Assembly (NCBI GenBank): GCA_963976435.1
Contig: CAXBKQ010000004.1
Coordinates: 1 to 64,000, forward strand
DNA length: 64,000 bases
From: CAKZNE01 sp963976435
Lineage (GTDB): Bacteria > Bacteroidota > Bacteroidia > Flavobacteriales > Schleiferiaceae
Direction of reading: 5' to 3'
The translations under genes and the position numbers were made by a program. The notes beneath the pieces were generated by a model that saw nothing but the letters and a program-made list of their open reading frames with translations, did not search any database and was not told the DNA's origin. Below, one piece after another: positions 26,097 to 36,202 of this stretch. Position 1 is the stretch's first letter; each line of letters opens with the position of its first letter.

Positions 26097-29000
26097 TTAA
26101 AATGCGTTTAAGTCAACCGGACGAAGGGTACCCATCCATTTCACCACTTTTTCTCCTACACCAGGATTGTTTATATGGATAATATAAACACCACTTGCAA
26201 TAGGTACATTAAAGTCGTTTTTCAAATCCCACTCTACAAATGATAGAGCGTTATCCTTACTAATTGTACGTACTAATGTTCCATTGGTCATATAAACATT
26301 AATATCACATCTCGGAGGTAAATTGGTGATTTTTACAATATTATCCAGCTGTGAATCTTCATATTGTGAAGCGCCGTTATATGGATTTGGTACAACACGA
26401 ATTAAATCCATTGCTGCTTTCGCTGCAGAAACATCTCCTTTAGATGCTCCCAATCCACTTGTATTGAATTGGTAAATTGGATTTCCATCGTTTAAGCTTC
26501 CTTGTGACTTGCGATAAGGATGAGCCATTCTAAGCTCAATTCTTACATCGGTAGGAATCATATTATAATTGCTAAACTCAAACACCGGACTTGAAACCAT
26601 AGAATATGATGTCCAGTTAAAGGCTTTTGAAAAATCTTGGATATCGATAACCCTTCCAGTTTCTAAACCTCCCATCTGGTCTGCAAGTGGGAAATCGGCA
26701 ATATTATCACCTCTATAAGTAAGGTCTATGATAGAACCGTTTCTAATCTTCACAGAATCAGAGAACACATAAATTGGCTGTTGTCCACCTAATTTAAAGA
26801 GCTCGTTTTGAGGTCCTGCAACTAAATTCGCTGAAGGATTCCAGATCATATCTCTACCATTATCGGCAATAAAGAATGAATTTTCTCCAAAAGCCATATA
26901 CAGCCTTCTACCTGTTTCAACATTTATAGCATAGCCTGGGAAGAAACTCCAACCAGTTGGTGTACTATTATTTGGGTTTGGAACTAAAGTACCATTAGGT
27001 CCTTTATCCATTGTTGTTCCTCCACGTAGTGTCCAAGAACCTTTTCCTCCTTCATTGTTTGCTGCTACCGCACCCAATTCAATTACTGGACATCTTGTCC
27101 AAAGGTTTGGATCTTTAGTAATTACAACATCCACATTAGCATTTTGCGTGATAAGATTTACATCCGCTAGAGCACTAGATGGATGTCTGATTGGAGAAAT
27201 TACAGACTGACCACTGGAATAATTTTCAATACTCACATATGGAGATGGTGCCCAAGTTCCATTTAGGAAGGTTTCATAAAAACCTCTAAGATCTGCTGCA
27301 AAGTCGTCGTAAGCATCTCTTGTTCCCACATCATCATAGGTAGCACCAGCCAATATCCAGTTTTGTGGATTGGTATTTTCACCGTCTAACACTCCAGTTA
27401 GCCATTGCAGTCTTTCATCATCATAAATAACTTCTGCTCCAATAACACCATTGTTATAAATACCGTCTTCATCGCCACCTGGCTCTTCTTGATTGATAAA
27501 AGTTACAGATATACCGAGGGTATCTACTATTTGCTCACCAAGGAAGGAAATTGAATTTTCAGAAACCGCAATTACAGATCCTGAAGCATCAGAAATTACC
27601 CAGTTTGCAGTATCATTTACCTCATCAAAGGCCAATGTGAATTCACCATCGAAAACCTTTATTGGATCTACAACTTGGATTTTAAAAGGACCTGAACCTG
27701 GTAAATACTCAATCTCTTTATTTAAAAAGTTTAGGGCTATCTTATTTCTAGACTCATCAGATACCTTAAGGAAGTTACCTCCATTTCCTGCACCATTCAA
27801 CCTAGTAATTTGAACTTCATCACCATATTGTGCATTTACAACAGTTCCTCCATTCCTTGGGTTTGCCTTATTTGGAATTGCCAAATATGGTTTTTGTCCA
27901 TTACCAATATTTCTACCAGCTAGGTATGGCTCCTTTTGTGAAGGTTTAGATAAGTTATTAGGATCTGTAATTTCCCATTGATTTTGAGAATAGGCAATAA
28001 CATAATAATAGTATTCTGAATTATTAATTAAAGCTCCATCACCATCGGAAAATGCATCCTCAGTAAATCTAAAACTTAACTCAATACCTTCATTTGCCGC
28101 TTGGAGTGTCATATCTTTTGGCTCCAAAGCACCATTCAATAAATCTTGATTTACATTGAAATTCACTAATTGTCCTACATCATTTTTCAGGTCACACTGA
28201 GCTACCAATCTAGAAAATTCAGTATCATAAATTTGATCAATACTTACATCCTCATTTGCCACTTGGAAAATTTGGAAGCCTTCAAATACATAATCGAAAA
28301 ACTTTTCTTGATCAGCACTGTCTATTTGCGCTCCTGTCCAACCTGGTAACGCTGCAATAGCTGGATCTTTTTGGCTGTAGCCAATCGTTTGATCACTAAA
28401 AGCATTTACAAATTTGAAGATCAATTCACCATCAAGCCCAACAATCTCCACTCCTGGTGAAGTAGGCCCATCCAATATTTGGAAACAGTTATCAAAGAGT
28501 TGCTGTGCTTTATCATCAGCGATAATTACATCATTTACTGATGCGTCTATGGCATTAGAGCTAAAGTTTCTGGCCCATACCACACCAGTAGTAATAAAGT
28601 TTAAGGCCCCAGGTGCCAAACTAAATGGTCCGGCAGTGTGAAGACCCCTCTTATCCGCAAGGTTTGCAGGAGACTCATACCATCCGCCATTTGCTAATAC
28701 AGCAGAAGGTTCGAAATTACCAGTGGTATCAAAGGTTTCTCCAGGGTAGGCAAATTTTGTAACATTACCTTGTCCATTAACCGTATACCCATCACCATTA
28801 GTACCATTAACATTCGCTAAACCACTTGGGTTTTCAATAACTAAAGGATTACCATTTTTCCATCTAATAGTTAAATAGCGGTAAAATTCTTCAGCATTAT
28901 CTGGATCTGTAGTTTCTGCAGGCACACCTGTAGAACCTCCATTATTATAATACATAAAACCAGACATGATAATTCTTTCGTTGATGCCGGCTACTTCATT

Positions 29001-30158
29001 TTCATCATAACAGCTATCTCCAATTCTTACACCATCAATACAACCATCTCTATCATTATCTAAGCCATCAAAATAATCGGCAAAAGGACCTTGGAAGAAA
29101 TCAAAACCTACAGCTGGTGGATTTAAACCATAGCCCAGAGGACCTTCATCATCCGCATCCGCATTATAGCAATAGCCCAATCCTCTTGGAATATCGCAAC
29201 CTATAATGTCATCTCTAGCATTTCCTAAATCTGGATCAAACCAAGTTCCGAAATAGGTATCGCTAAGTCTAAATGTAGATTTGTTTATAATTCTATAATT
29301 GTTGAAGGTCATATTATTTACTTCATCATTAGAAGCAAAGGCAAATGCTTGGGCTCTAATTTCAAAACCTAATGCTCCAGCTTGAGTTTCGGTATGAACA
29401 TTTCCCTTGTCATTATATACCCACCAAATAGTTTCATCACCATATAAAAGATCTACTTCTTTCTTTTGGCAATCAAATTGTCTATCTAAATCATATCCTG
29501 GATAATCATACTCATATTCATAAAATCCTGGGATTCCATCTGGGTGTTTTTCGATATATGGCGCAAGTTTATTTGGCAATGAGCCATCAATACCATTTCC
29601 TGGCCAGTCGATAATATCTTGAGGGATATTTCCTTCGTAACCTGGAAACTTTTCTCCAACATTACAGTCTTCTCTCATTTTACATTCGATCCATGCCTTG
29701 TGAAGAGCAACTTCTTCTCTATACACCAACCAATGGGTATCATATAGATTACAAGTCTCTGCATCTACAGAAGCGGTATTGTCATCAGACAATGGTCCAG
29801 GCCAATAATCATTACCCTTACGTCTATAGGTCATGGCTGCCAATTTCAATTGATCGGCTTCATCAAATCCACCTAGCCATAATGCTCCAGAGAACATAGC
29901 GTGTTTATCACTTCCTTTGGGCACCTCATATTTGGCATTATTTAAATCCCACCACATATCGCCACCACCAAGAATTCTGGCTCGAACGTTATTTATACTA
30001 AGATCGGTCTCAGCAGTTGCAGGAGCACAATTCTCCATCAATGCCTTCATCGGAGATCTCTTTTTCTTACCATTAACGCCTTTGACTTCTTCGCCGTAAG
30101 ACATTCCTATAAAGCTGGTAGACAAAAGAATCGTAAAAAGAAACTTATTCATCTTCAT
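26097..30158 (-). CDS. Large secreted protein with T9SS C-terminal domain
   Basis: This 1353-residue protein has an N-terminal signal peptide (MKMNKFLFTILLSTSFIGMSYG). It contains a Cys-containing Asp/Asn repeat like a calcium loop (DGLDNDRDGCIDG, about residues 364-376) and many beta-rich stretches. The C-terminal sorting region (IRVVPNPYNGASQYEDSQLDNIVKITNLPP...GVYIIHINNPGVGEKVVKWMGTLRPV) is of the T9SS type. The central region has no domain I recognise. It sits 21 bp after a TonB receptor gene and 12 bp before a PorV-like gene. The three probably form one outer-membrane unit of unknown substrate. Confidence 0.82.
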   Translation of the reverse strand: MKMNKFLFTILLSTSFIGMSYGEEVKGVNGKKKRSPMKALMENCAPATAETDLSINNVRARILGGGDMWWDLNNAKYEVPKGSDKHAMFSGALWLGGFDEADQLKLAAMTYRRKGNDYWPGPLSDDNTASVDAETCNLYDTHWLVYREEVALHKAWIECKMREDCNVGEKFPGYEGNIPQDIIDWPGNGIDGSLPNKLAPYIEKHPDGIPGFYEYEYDYPGYDLDRQFDCQKKEVDLLYGDETIWWVYNDKGNVHTETQAGALGFEIRAQAFAFASNDEVNNMTFNNYRIINKSTFRLSDTYFGTWFDPDLGNARDDIIGCDIPRGLGYCYNADADDEGPLGYGLNPPAVGFDFFQGPFADYFDGLDNDRDGCIDGVRIGDSCYDENEVAGINERIIMSGFMYYNNGGSTGVPAETTDPDNAEEFYRYLTIRWKNGNPLVIENPSGLANVNGTNGDGYTVNGQGNVTKFAYPGETFDTTGNFEPSAVLANGGWYESPANLADKRGLHTAGPFSLAPGALNFITTGVVWARNFSSNAIDASVNDVIIADDKAQQLFDNCFQILDGPTSPGVEIVGLDGELIFKFVNAFSDQTIGYSQKDPAIAALPGWTGAQIDSADQEKFFDYVFEGFQIFQVANEDVSIDQIYDTEFSRLVAQCDLKNDVGQLVNFNVNQDLLNGALEPKDMTLQAANEGIELSFRFTEDAFSDGDGALINNSEYYYYVIAYSQNQWEITDPNNLSKPSQKEPYLAGRNIGNGQKPYLAIPNKANPRNGGTVVNAQYGDEVQITRLNGAGNGGNFLKVSDESRNKIALNFLNKEIEYLPGSGPFKIQVVDPIKVFDGEFTLAFDEVNDTANWVISDASGSVIAVSENSISFLGEQIVDTLGISVTFINQEEPGGDEDGIYNNGVIGAEVIYDDERLQWLTGVLDGENTNPQNWILAGATYDDVGTRDAYDDFAADLRGFYETFLNGTWAPSPYVSIENYSSGQSVISPIRHPSSALADVNLITQNANVDVVITKDPNLWTRCPVIELGAVAANNEGGKGSWTLRGGTTMDKGPNGTLVPNPNNSTPTGWSFFPGYAINVETGRRLYMAFGENSFFIADNGRDMIWNPSANLVAGPQNELFKLGGQQPIYVFSDSVKIRNGSIIDLTYRGDNIADFPLADQMGGLETGRVIDIQDFSKAFNWTSYSMVSSPVFEFSNYNMIPTDVRIELRMAHPYRKSQGSLNDGNPIYQFNTSGLGASKGDVSAAKAAMDLIRVVPNPYNGASQYEDSQLDNIVKITNLPPRCDINVYMTNGTLVRTISKDNALSFVEWDLKNDFNVPIASGVYIIHINNPGVGEKVVKWMGTLRPVDLNAF

Positions 30159-30179
30159 ATTGTTGCTATTCTTCGTTCG

Positions 30180-33100
30180 TTAAAAATTGTATCCTATTCC
30201 AAGTCTAATCTGTCTCGGTAATGCATAGTTAAATGGGCTATTTACACTTCTGTTGTATAAATCAACATATGCTTGAGAGCTGGCTTGTTGAGAAATTTGT
30301 GCTTGTGCAGCACTTGAGGATAAAAATCCATCATCGCTAGGACTACCTGTAAAGGCGTATACACTAGTAATATTTTGAGTATTAAACACATTTAAGATCT
30401 GAACATAAACCTCTATGGATCTATTTCCTTTCTTAAGATTGAACATCTTGTTTATTCTCGCATCAAAGGTCACCTGCCATGGTAGTCTAGATCCATTGAT
30501 CTGACCATCAATTTGCGCATTTGATCTAAAGTCAACTCTTTTAGTATAGGGAGCTCCAGAAAGTGCATTCATTACAAAGTTCACCCCAGCAGATTCAAAT
30601 ACTCTTTTGTTCCACCAAACTGGACCATTATATCTAGATCCTCGAGAAAATCTATAATCCATTCTCACCGTAATTTGGTGACGTCTATCATAACTCAATG
30701 GAAGAATATATCTAAGGTTTGGCTGACCGGCATTTGCTAATGAAAGACCAGATGTTGCACCAGAACCAGTTCCATCAGCAAACTGCATAGTGTAGTTTGC
30801 ATCTAATTGGAAATTATTAGTTCTTCTCAGTTCATATTCTAAAGTGAATCCTTTAACAGTACCAAAATCTAGGTTACCATATGCGATATAGGTAATAGGG
30901 AAAGCCTGGTTGAAGGAAGTTACCTGAAGAAGGTCTCTCAACTCCCTATAGAAAGCCGAAATTTTCAAAGCACTTCTGTCTGTTAAAGCTTGTTTAAAAC
31001 CTAATTCGTACTCTGTAGTTTTTTGTGGTCTTAGATCTGGATTATTTAAAATATTACCATTATCACTATTAATAAGATCTAAATAGCTAAATGGGTTTAA
31101 TCTAGAAATACCAGTACTTGGTCTTTGTGCTAATAAATCATAATGAGCAATAAAAAGTGCTTCATCCGTAATTGGGAAGTTAAAAGCAATACGAGGCATT
31201 ACTACTGTTTGAGGCTCGTAATCTTTAAAAGACTCACTAGTAAGTGTACTTTGAGATTCTGGATCATCTGAAAGCTGTGTAACCAACAAAGGCTTAATAC
31301 CACCACCAGCAGCATCTGATAAATCTTGAGGATCAATTAATGGATCTCCATTTTGATCAAACCACTGATTGTTTTCTGGGTTTCTATATCCAACTATGCT
31401 TGCTGAGGAAATATCATTACTACTAACATATACCACATAGTCGCCACCAACTGAAGAAGGAACTTCAGATATTGCATCACTACTCAAATTCGTAGCAGCA
31501 AGATCCCTAACTCTATAAGTTGGGAATAATACAAATGGATCTTTTAAAACTTCTTGGTTAAGGTCGAAACGGTCAATACGTACACCAACATTAAAAGTTA
31601 GATCTCTAAATGAAAATTGATCTTGGATATATCCAGCAATATAAATAGGCTGAAAAGCTCCAACAGGCCTGCTTAGTGCACCACCCTCATCTCTAGCACT
31701 AAAGAAATCAGATATTGTTGGCTGAGTGCTTAGTACTTGTCCTGTATAATCAAATCCATAATAACTTACATATTGGGTTCCACCAGGATTTACCAATTCA
31801 TCGGCAGAGAAGAAATCAAGGCTAAATAGACTTGGGTCTAAGCTATTGATATTAATTTGCTCTGTTCCTTTAGGATCCAAACCGATTGCCGCTCTAACAC
31901 TTTCATTAAATCTACTGGCATCTGCAGATGAATACAAATAATTATAGTTGATAGTATCTTGATAAACGCCATTAGCATCTCTTACGATAATCGGATTTTC
32001 TATATCCAACTGGCTATTAGGATTATTCTGCAACAATCTCATTTGAGTCCAAAGTCCAGAAGCTGCTAAAGAATAAGCTCTATCACTTCTTTGCTCATAT
32101 TCTATACCTACGATTAAGGAGTGATCTTTAATATCAAAGTTTGTAGAAGCTGTAACACGGAATTGACTGTTCTGTGTTTTAGAATAATTTCCTTGAATTC
32201 CACCAGGAGATCCCCAAATTCCGTATACAGATCTCGGTCCGGTACCATTTACGGGTATGGAGTTACCAATTAATTGCTCAATGGTATTTGGCCTTAGAGA
32301 TCTAAACTCATCAGCTAATTCAAAATATTGTGTGGTATAATTTCCTCTAACAGTATTGTATGGACCTTGCTCAAATTCAATTCCAATTGGAGCGTCCCCA
32401 ACAAAACGGAAACCAGAAAATCCGGAAGCACTATCTGTTCCATACACATAAGCCGGAGTAGTAATCAAATCAAATTTTCCTACATGGCCGTATTTAAAAT
32501 AGTCTCTTCCATATCTTCCATCTGTAGTTTCGCGAAAGTTTCTAGAATAATCCACTTGAATTGAATAAAAAGCATTCTTGATTAAACTATTGGATTCCTG
32601 ACTTGAGGCAAATTGCTGTTGAAATCTAGCATAAGCACTCCAGTCGGAGGATAGTGCATCCATATTGGTATTATAGTTAAAGATATGATTGGCATAGCTC
32701 GATGCCTTATCATCACTATAAACAAAACGACCTCCTAAGGTAAGGTTGGTAGATTTACTTGTTTTTACCTGGATATTACCTGTTAATCTAAACTGGTTTG
32801 AATAACTATTTTTTCTGGCATTAACATCTGAAAGATTGTCTTCTGTAGTAAATTCAGATCTGTAAAATACACTTTGCCCAGAAGGGTTTATCTGTAAAGG
32901 ATTAGCTTCTAAATCCGCTAAATAATCCTCATCGACCTCTATATAAGGTACAGATGTAGGTCTAGGCTCTAAATTATATTGAAATTCTGTAGACAATAAA
33001 AAACCTACAATTGGTTGATCTTTTTTATTTTTCCAAAGAGGCCCACCCACGGTTAGAGCGGCAAGGTTAAAGTGATAATCATCAAAAGGAGTAGAAGTTA

Positions 33101-33803
33101 AAATTTCTACATTTCCAAAAAATTCTCCACTTGGACCCCTTGTAGTGGTACTTACAATACCACCTAGTGCATCTCCATATTGTGCTGGCAAACCACCAGT
33201 AATAACTTCTTGTTGTTGAATAGCTGCTTGTGGAAGATTCACACTACCTCTCACTTTTACACCATCAATAAAATAAACAGTTCCTTCTGCCCTTGCTCCA
33301 CGAATTTGGATATTTCCATTCGCATCCTGAACAGCCCCTGCCACCTGAGCAGCAATAGCACCAGTTCCACGAGCGGCCATATTTACAATATCTTCTGCAC
33401 CTGTAACCGTACTTGTTTTTGCCTTATCAATAAGTGGCGCTTCATAAGTTAGAACAACCTCTGCCAACTCTTGAGTGGCTTCAGACATTTTAAAATCTTT
33501 GAAAGTTGGTGAGTTCGGTTGAATATTAACATCCCTCAATGTGATTTTGGCATAACCCGCAAAGGTCACCTCCACATTATAAGTCCCTGGGGCAATTGGA
33601 TTAATATTAAAGTTTCCGTCGAAATCTGCAGTACCTCCAGTAATGATGGCTCCAGCATTATCCTTAACCACAATATTTGCCAAAGGAATGGTCTCACCAG
33701 TCTTAGAATCAGTAACTTGACCTTTTAGAGACCCCGGTCTCGTTTGTGCGAATGTGCTACCTACAACTAGTGTTAATAGCAGTGTGAATAGTTTTTTTAC
33801 CAT
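30180..33803 (-). CDS. TonB-dependent receptor, large, with carboxypeptidase-regulatory-like domain
   Basis: This 1207-residue outer-membrane receptor has a signal peptide (MVKKLFTLLLTLVVGSTFAQ) and a CarboxypepD_reg domain (about 25-110, GSLKGQVTDSKTGETIPLANIVVKD). The plug covers about 120-230 (VNMAARGTGAIAAQVAGAVQDANGNIQIRGARAEGTVYFIDGVKVRGSVNLPQAAIQQQEVITGGLPAQYGDALGGIVSTTTRG). The barrel is about 970 residues and ends in the aromatic-terminated strand QIRLGIGYNF. It is first in the receptor / T9SS protein / PorV-like operon. The plug includes the Ala/Gly-rich insertion seen in Bacteroidota receptors. Ligand unknown. Confidence 0.92.
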   Translation of the reverse strand: MVKKLFTLLLTLVVGSTFAQTRPGSLKGQVTDSKTGETIPLANIVVKDNAGAIITGGTADFDGNFNINPIAPGTYNVEVTFAGYAKITLRDVNIQPNSPTFKDFKMSEATQELAEVVLTYEAPLIDKAKTSTVTGAEDIVNMAARGTGAIAAQVAGAVQDANGNIQIRGARAEGTVYFIDGVKVRGSVNLPQAAIQQQEVITGGLPAQYGDALGGIVSTTTRGPSGEFFGNVEILTSTPFDDYHFNLAALTVGGPLWKNKKDQPIVGFLLSTEFQYNLEPRPTSVPYIEVDEDYLADLEANPLQINPSGQSVFYRSEFTTEDNLSDVNARKNSYSNQFRLTGNIQVKTSKSTNLTLGGRFVYSDDKASSYANHIFNYNTNMDALSSDWSAYARFQQQFASSQESNSLIKNAFYSIQVDYSRNFRETTDGRYGRDYFKYGHVGKFDLITTPAYVYGTDSASGFSGFRFVGDAPIGIEFEQGPYNTVRGNYTTQYFELADEFRSLRPNTIEQLIGNSIPVNGTGPRSVYGIWGSPGGIQGNYSKTQNSQFRVTASTNFDIKDHSLIVGIEYEQRSDRAYSLAASGLWTQMRLLQNNPNSQLDIENPIIVRDANGVYQDTINYNYLYSSADASRFNESVRAAIGLDPKGTEQININSLDPSLFSLDFFSADELVNPGGTQYVSYYGFDYTGQVLSTQPTISDFFSARDEGGALSRPVGAFQPIYIAGYIQDQFSFRDLTFNVGVRIDRFDLNQEVLKDPFVLFPTYRVRDLAATNLSSDAISEVPSSVGGDYVVYVSSNDISSASIVGYRNPENNQWFDQNGDPLIDPQDLSDAAGGGIKPLLVTQLSDDPESQSTLTSESFKDYEPQTVVMPRIAFNFPITDEALFIAHYDLLAQRPSTGISRLNPFSYLDLINSDNGNILNNPDLRPQKTTEYELGFKQALTDRSALKISAFYRELRDLLQVTSFNQAFPITYIAYGNLDFGTVKGFTLEYELRRTNNFQLDANYTMQFADGTGSGATSGLSLANAGQPNLRYILPLSYDRRHQITVRMDYRFSRGSRYNGPVWWNKRVFESAGVNFVMNALSGAPYTKRVDFRSNAQIDGQINGSRLPWQVTFDARINKMFNLKKGNRSIEVYVQILNVFNTQNITSVYAFTGSPSDDGFLSSSAAQAQISQQASSQAYVDLYNRSVNSPFNYALPRQIRLGIGYNF

Positions 33804-34044
33804 ATAACTCTTTAAGTTTATGTTACTTCATCTTTAATTAGGGCGCGTAAATATAACATAAAATCGCAGTGATCTGCAACGCCTAAAGCCCAATAAATTA
33901 GAGCTTTTACTATTAGCCTATTGAAAATGAAGAAGTTCATCTTAACATTTCTTTAAGAAAACTTAAAATTCTAAGCATTTTCAAACAATATTTCCCAAAT
34001 TAGAGGTTAATATTATTTTACTTAGCTAAAATTTTTAGTCTCCT
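33804..34044. other. Divergent intergenic region, no promoter box identified
   Basis: About 240 bp between the TonB receptor operon and the Rieske-like lipoprotein gene. It must hold promoters for both, but I find no clean TAnnTTTG on either strand. Confidence 0.4.
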
Positions 34045-34473
34045 ATGCGACCTCTCCTAATTTGGACATCACTTTTTTTAATAGTTGCTTCATCTTGCAA
34101 AAAAAGTCAACAATCTGATTTTCCCAATGTAAATGTGGAGGAATATATCTATTTAAATAACCCTTCTAGTTTTGACCTGGATAGCCCTGGTGGTTGGATT
34201 TACCATAGCGGAGGTGTAAAAGGCTTAGTAGTAATACGAAGATTTGTGAATGGTGGTCAAGATGATTTTGCCGTTTTCGACCGAGCATGCCCAGAACATT
34301 TCGATGAAGAATGTAGTAGATTGGAGGTAGAAAGTGATAATACTTTTTTAAAATGCACCTGCAATGGAGAAAAATATTTGCTTTTCGATGGATCTCCTGG
34401 TGATGGTGCTAGCTTGGGAATGAAACAATATGGAACCAATTACGATGGCAGTGTCCTAAGGGTATTTAATTAA
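34045..34473 (+). CDS. Rieske-like lipoprotein with altered metal ligands
   Basis: This 142-residue lipoprotein has a lipobox (IVASSCKKS, Cys18). The core FAVFDRACPEHFDEECSRLEV...LKCTCNGEKYLLFDGSPGDG...LGMKQYGTNYDGSVLRVF follows the Rieske fold pattern seen in small Bacteroidota lipoproteins. A true [2Fe-2S] Rieske site needs C-x-H and C-x-x-H. Here the first box is C82-P-E-H85 and the second is C104-T-C106-N107, so the second His is lost. It may bind another metal, form disulfides, or be purely structural. It stands alone and converges on the subtilase-like gene. Confidence 0.75.
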   Translation: MRPLLIWTSLFLIVASSCKKSQQSDFPNVNVEEYIYLNNPSSFDLDSPGGWIYHSGGVKGLVVIRRFVNGGQDDFAVFDRACPEHFDEECSRLEVESDNTFLKCTCNGEKYLLFDGSPGDGASLGMKQYGTNYDGSVLRVFN

Positions 34474-34482
34474 TAGCCTCCA

Positions 34483-36162
34483 TCATTGGAAATTTAAATT
34501 TTGATAATTCTCAAAATTCTCCAATTTGGATATATCCGCAGCCTTTAAAATCAATATTGGCTTGTCATATTCATCCGGCCTCGGCTCTCTAGGGTACCAT
34601 TTTTTCCCATCAAAAGCGAAAGCTTCTTCCATACCATTGATGGCCAGGGCAAAATCCTGAATCTTATTTTCCAATTCACCTTTATGGCTAATTATTATTT
34701 CATACCATTCCTTCCTAGGGTTTTCCCATAATACCTGTTCTACATTATCTCTAAAATTCCTTCCTTTTTTCGCTGGCATTTCCGGCCTCTGTGGATTTAA
34801 AACAAAGGGATACATAATGCAGGAGGAGGCAACTTCAAGAATTTGGATATCCAAATCATTTTGAAGCATGGGCTCCTCATTATTTAATAAGGAGGGATGA
34901 TTTTTAAATTTTATGGGATGAGCTTCTGGGTCATTCCATACCAAAGTCACTTTTATTGATTTTGACTTTTCCCTTTTACCATAAATTTTAAGAGTATCTC
35001 CATTCTCGATTGTAGAAAGAATCAATTTATGGCCGACTGGAGAATTAGCGATAAATCGAGAAGATCTATTGGCATTTAACAAACCCCAACCACTTTTATA
35101 ATCTGGACCCTTAAAAGCCCCTATATCATCTACATTGTGAAGTAAAATACACTTCATTACAAAGGATTTTGCTGGCTCCTTATATACAAACTCATATTGT
35201 TCTTGTAATAATAAAACCAAACCCGTAAGCGTGGCTGCACTTTGACTAGTATTTTCTCCAAAAGCCACTAAATCGGGTTTAATCCGTCCATCATCAGTTG
35301 GGCCAAATGATGAGGATTTTTGGATTTTTCCTTGGCCATTTTCCAATATAAAATAAGCACCAACGACCAAAGAATTTTTAGCTACAGATGCCGGCTCCAG
35401 ACAATCATATCCCAAATCACCTCCGTCTTTTTCTCTCGGAGTTTTACTTGAATCTAGGTAATATTCGGTTATAGAATTGTTTTTAGACCTAAAAAAATAG
35501 TGAATCCCCTCTTCCCTTTGCCCTCTGCTATTTCCTGCAGACTTTATGGCCAGATGATTGGGATTTAAGAATAAAATACTATCCCATCTTTTTGAAATTT
35601 CGCTGTATCTTCCAAAATTATAGTCTTGCTTTTTATCGATTTCCTCTAGGCCGCCCCAAAACAAATCATTGGCTTTAGGATAAGATCTCTGCCACCCGGG
35701 ATCTAGGGCATAGGGGTGAAATGAAAGATTAATTTGGCCTGTGATATTTGGGAATTCATCCCAGAAATTTTGGGTATCGAAATAAATACCCTTGGCTTGA
35801 TAAGCGATGCCTTTGGATTGATGAGGATTGGGATTTGCTAGGATGTATTCAGCCAAACTATTGGCATGTTCACCTGTAAGCAAAAAAGTATCCCCTATCG
35901 TCCATCTCCCTTCCAAAAGAGGATTATCCATTTTTGGATAGGCTTGAATTCCCGCCTCCCAAATGGCGAATTGCTGTCCCTTCCCACTTAAACCATAAAC
36001 CTTATTTGACCCTTGATGCAAAGAATCAATTTGCCTACGGACTTGCAAGTTTGGGGATTCCTGGCTAGTAGGGATTGATTTTACAGTTTCATTATTTTGG
36101 GCATAGGAATTCCCTAGGAATAAAAAAGAAATTAGGATGGTATAAAAAAAATTCAGGCTCAT
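34483..36162 (-). CDS. Subtilase-like (S8 family) secreted protein, Asp position replaced by Glu
   Basis: From the Met at 36162 the protein has 559 residues and a signal peptide (FFYTILISFLFLGNSYAQ). S8 landmarks: oxyanion Asn in IKSAGNSRG; His99 in TGEHANSLAEYI; Ser306 in ENTSQSAATLTG; SSFGPTDDGRIKPDLVAFG. The first triad motif reads FAIWEAGI with Glu69 where Asp is expected, so catalysis is uncertain. The C-terminal ~150 residues resemble the beta-sandwich after Bacteroidota S8 domains. An upstream in-frame Met at 36192 would spoil the signal peptide. The chosen ATG lies inside the atpC terminator hairpin. Confidence 0.8.
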   Translation of the reverse strand: MSLNFFYTILISFLFLGNSYAQNNETVKSIPTSQESPNLQVRRQIDSLHQGSNKVYGLSGKGQQFAIWEAGIQAYPKMDNPLLEGRWTIGDTFLLTGEHANSLAEYILANPNPHQSKGIAYQAKGIYFDTQNFWDEFPNITGQINLSFHPYALDPGWQRSYPKANDLFWGGLEEIDKKQDYNFGRYSEISKRWDSILFLNPNHLAIKSAGNSRGQREEGIHYFFRSKNNSITEYYLDSSKTPREKDGGDLGYDCLEPASVAKNSLVVGAYFILENGQGKIQKSSSFGPTDDGRIKPDLVAFGENTSQSAATLTGLVLLLQEQYEFVYKEPAKSFVMKCILLHNVDDIGAFKGPDYKSGWGLLNANRSSRFIANSPVGHKLILSTIENGDTLKIYGKREKSKSIKVTLVWNDPEAHPIKFKNHPSLLNNEEPMLQNDLDIQILEVASSCIMYPFVLNPQRPEMPAKKGRNFRDNVEQVLWENPRKEWYEIIISHKGELENKIQDFALAINGMEEAFAFDGKKWYPREPRPDEYDKPILILKAADISKLENFENYQNLNFQ

Positions 36163-36179
36163 AAAATATGAGCCTGAAT
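36144..36179 (-). terminator. Terminator of the atpD-atpC operon, overlapping next start codon
   Basis: Arms ATTCAGGCTCAT (36151-36162) and ATGAGCCTGAAT (36168-36179) form a perfect 12-bp stem with an AAAAT loop. On the minus strand seven U's follow (36150-36144). The ATG of the subtilase-like gene is the last triplet of the descending arm (36162-36160). Confidence 0.88.
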
Positions 36180-36202
36180 TTACTAAAAACATTAAGGTGA
36201 GA

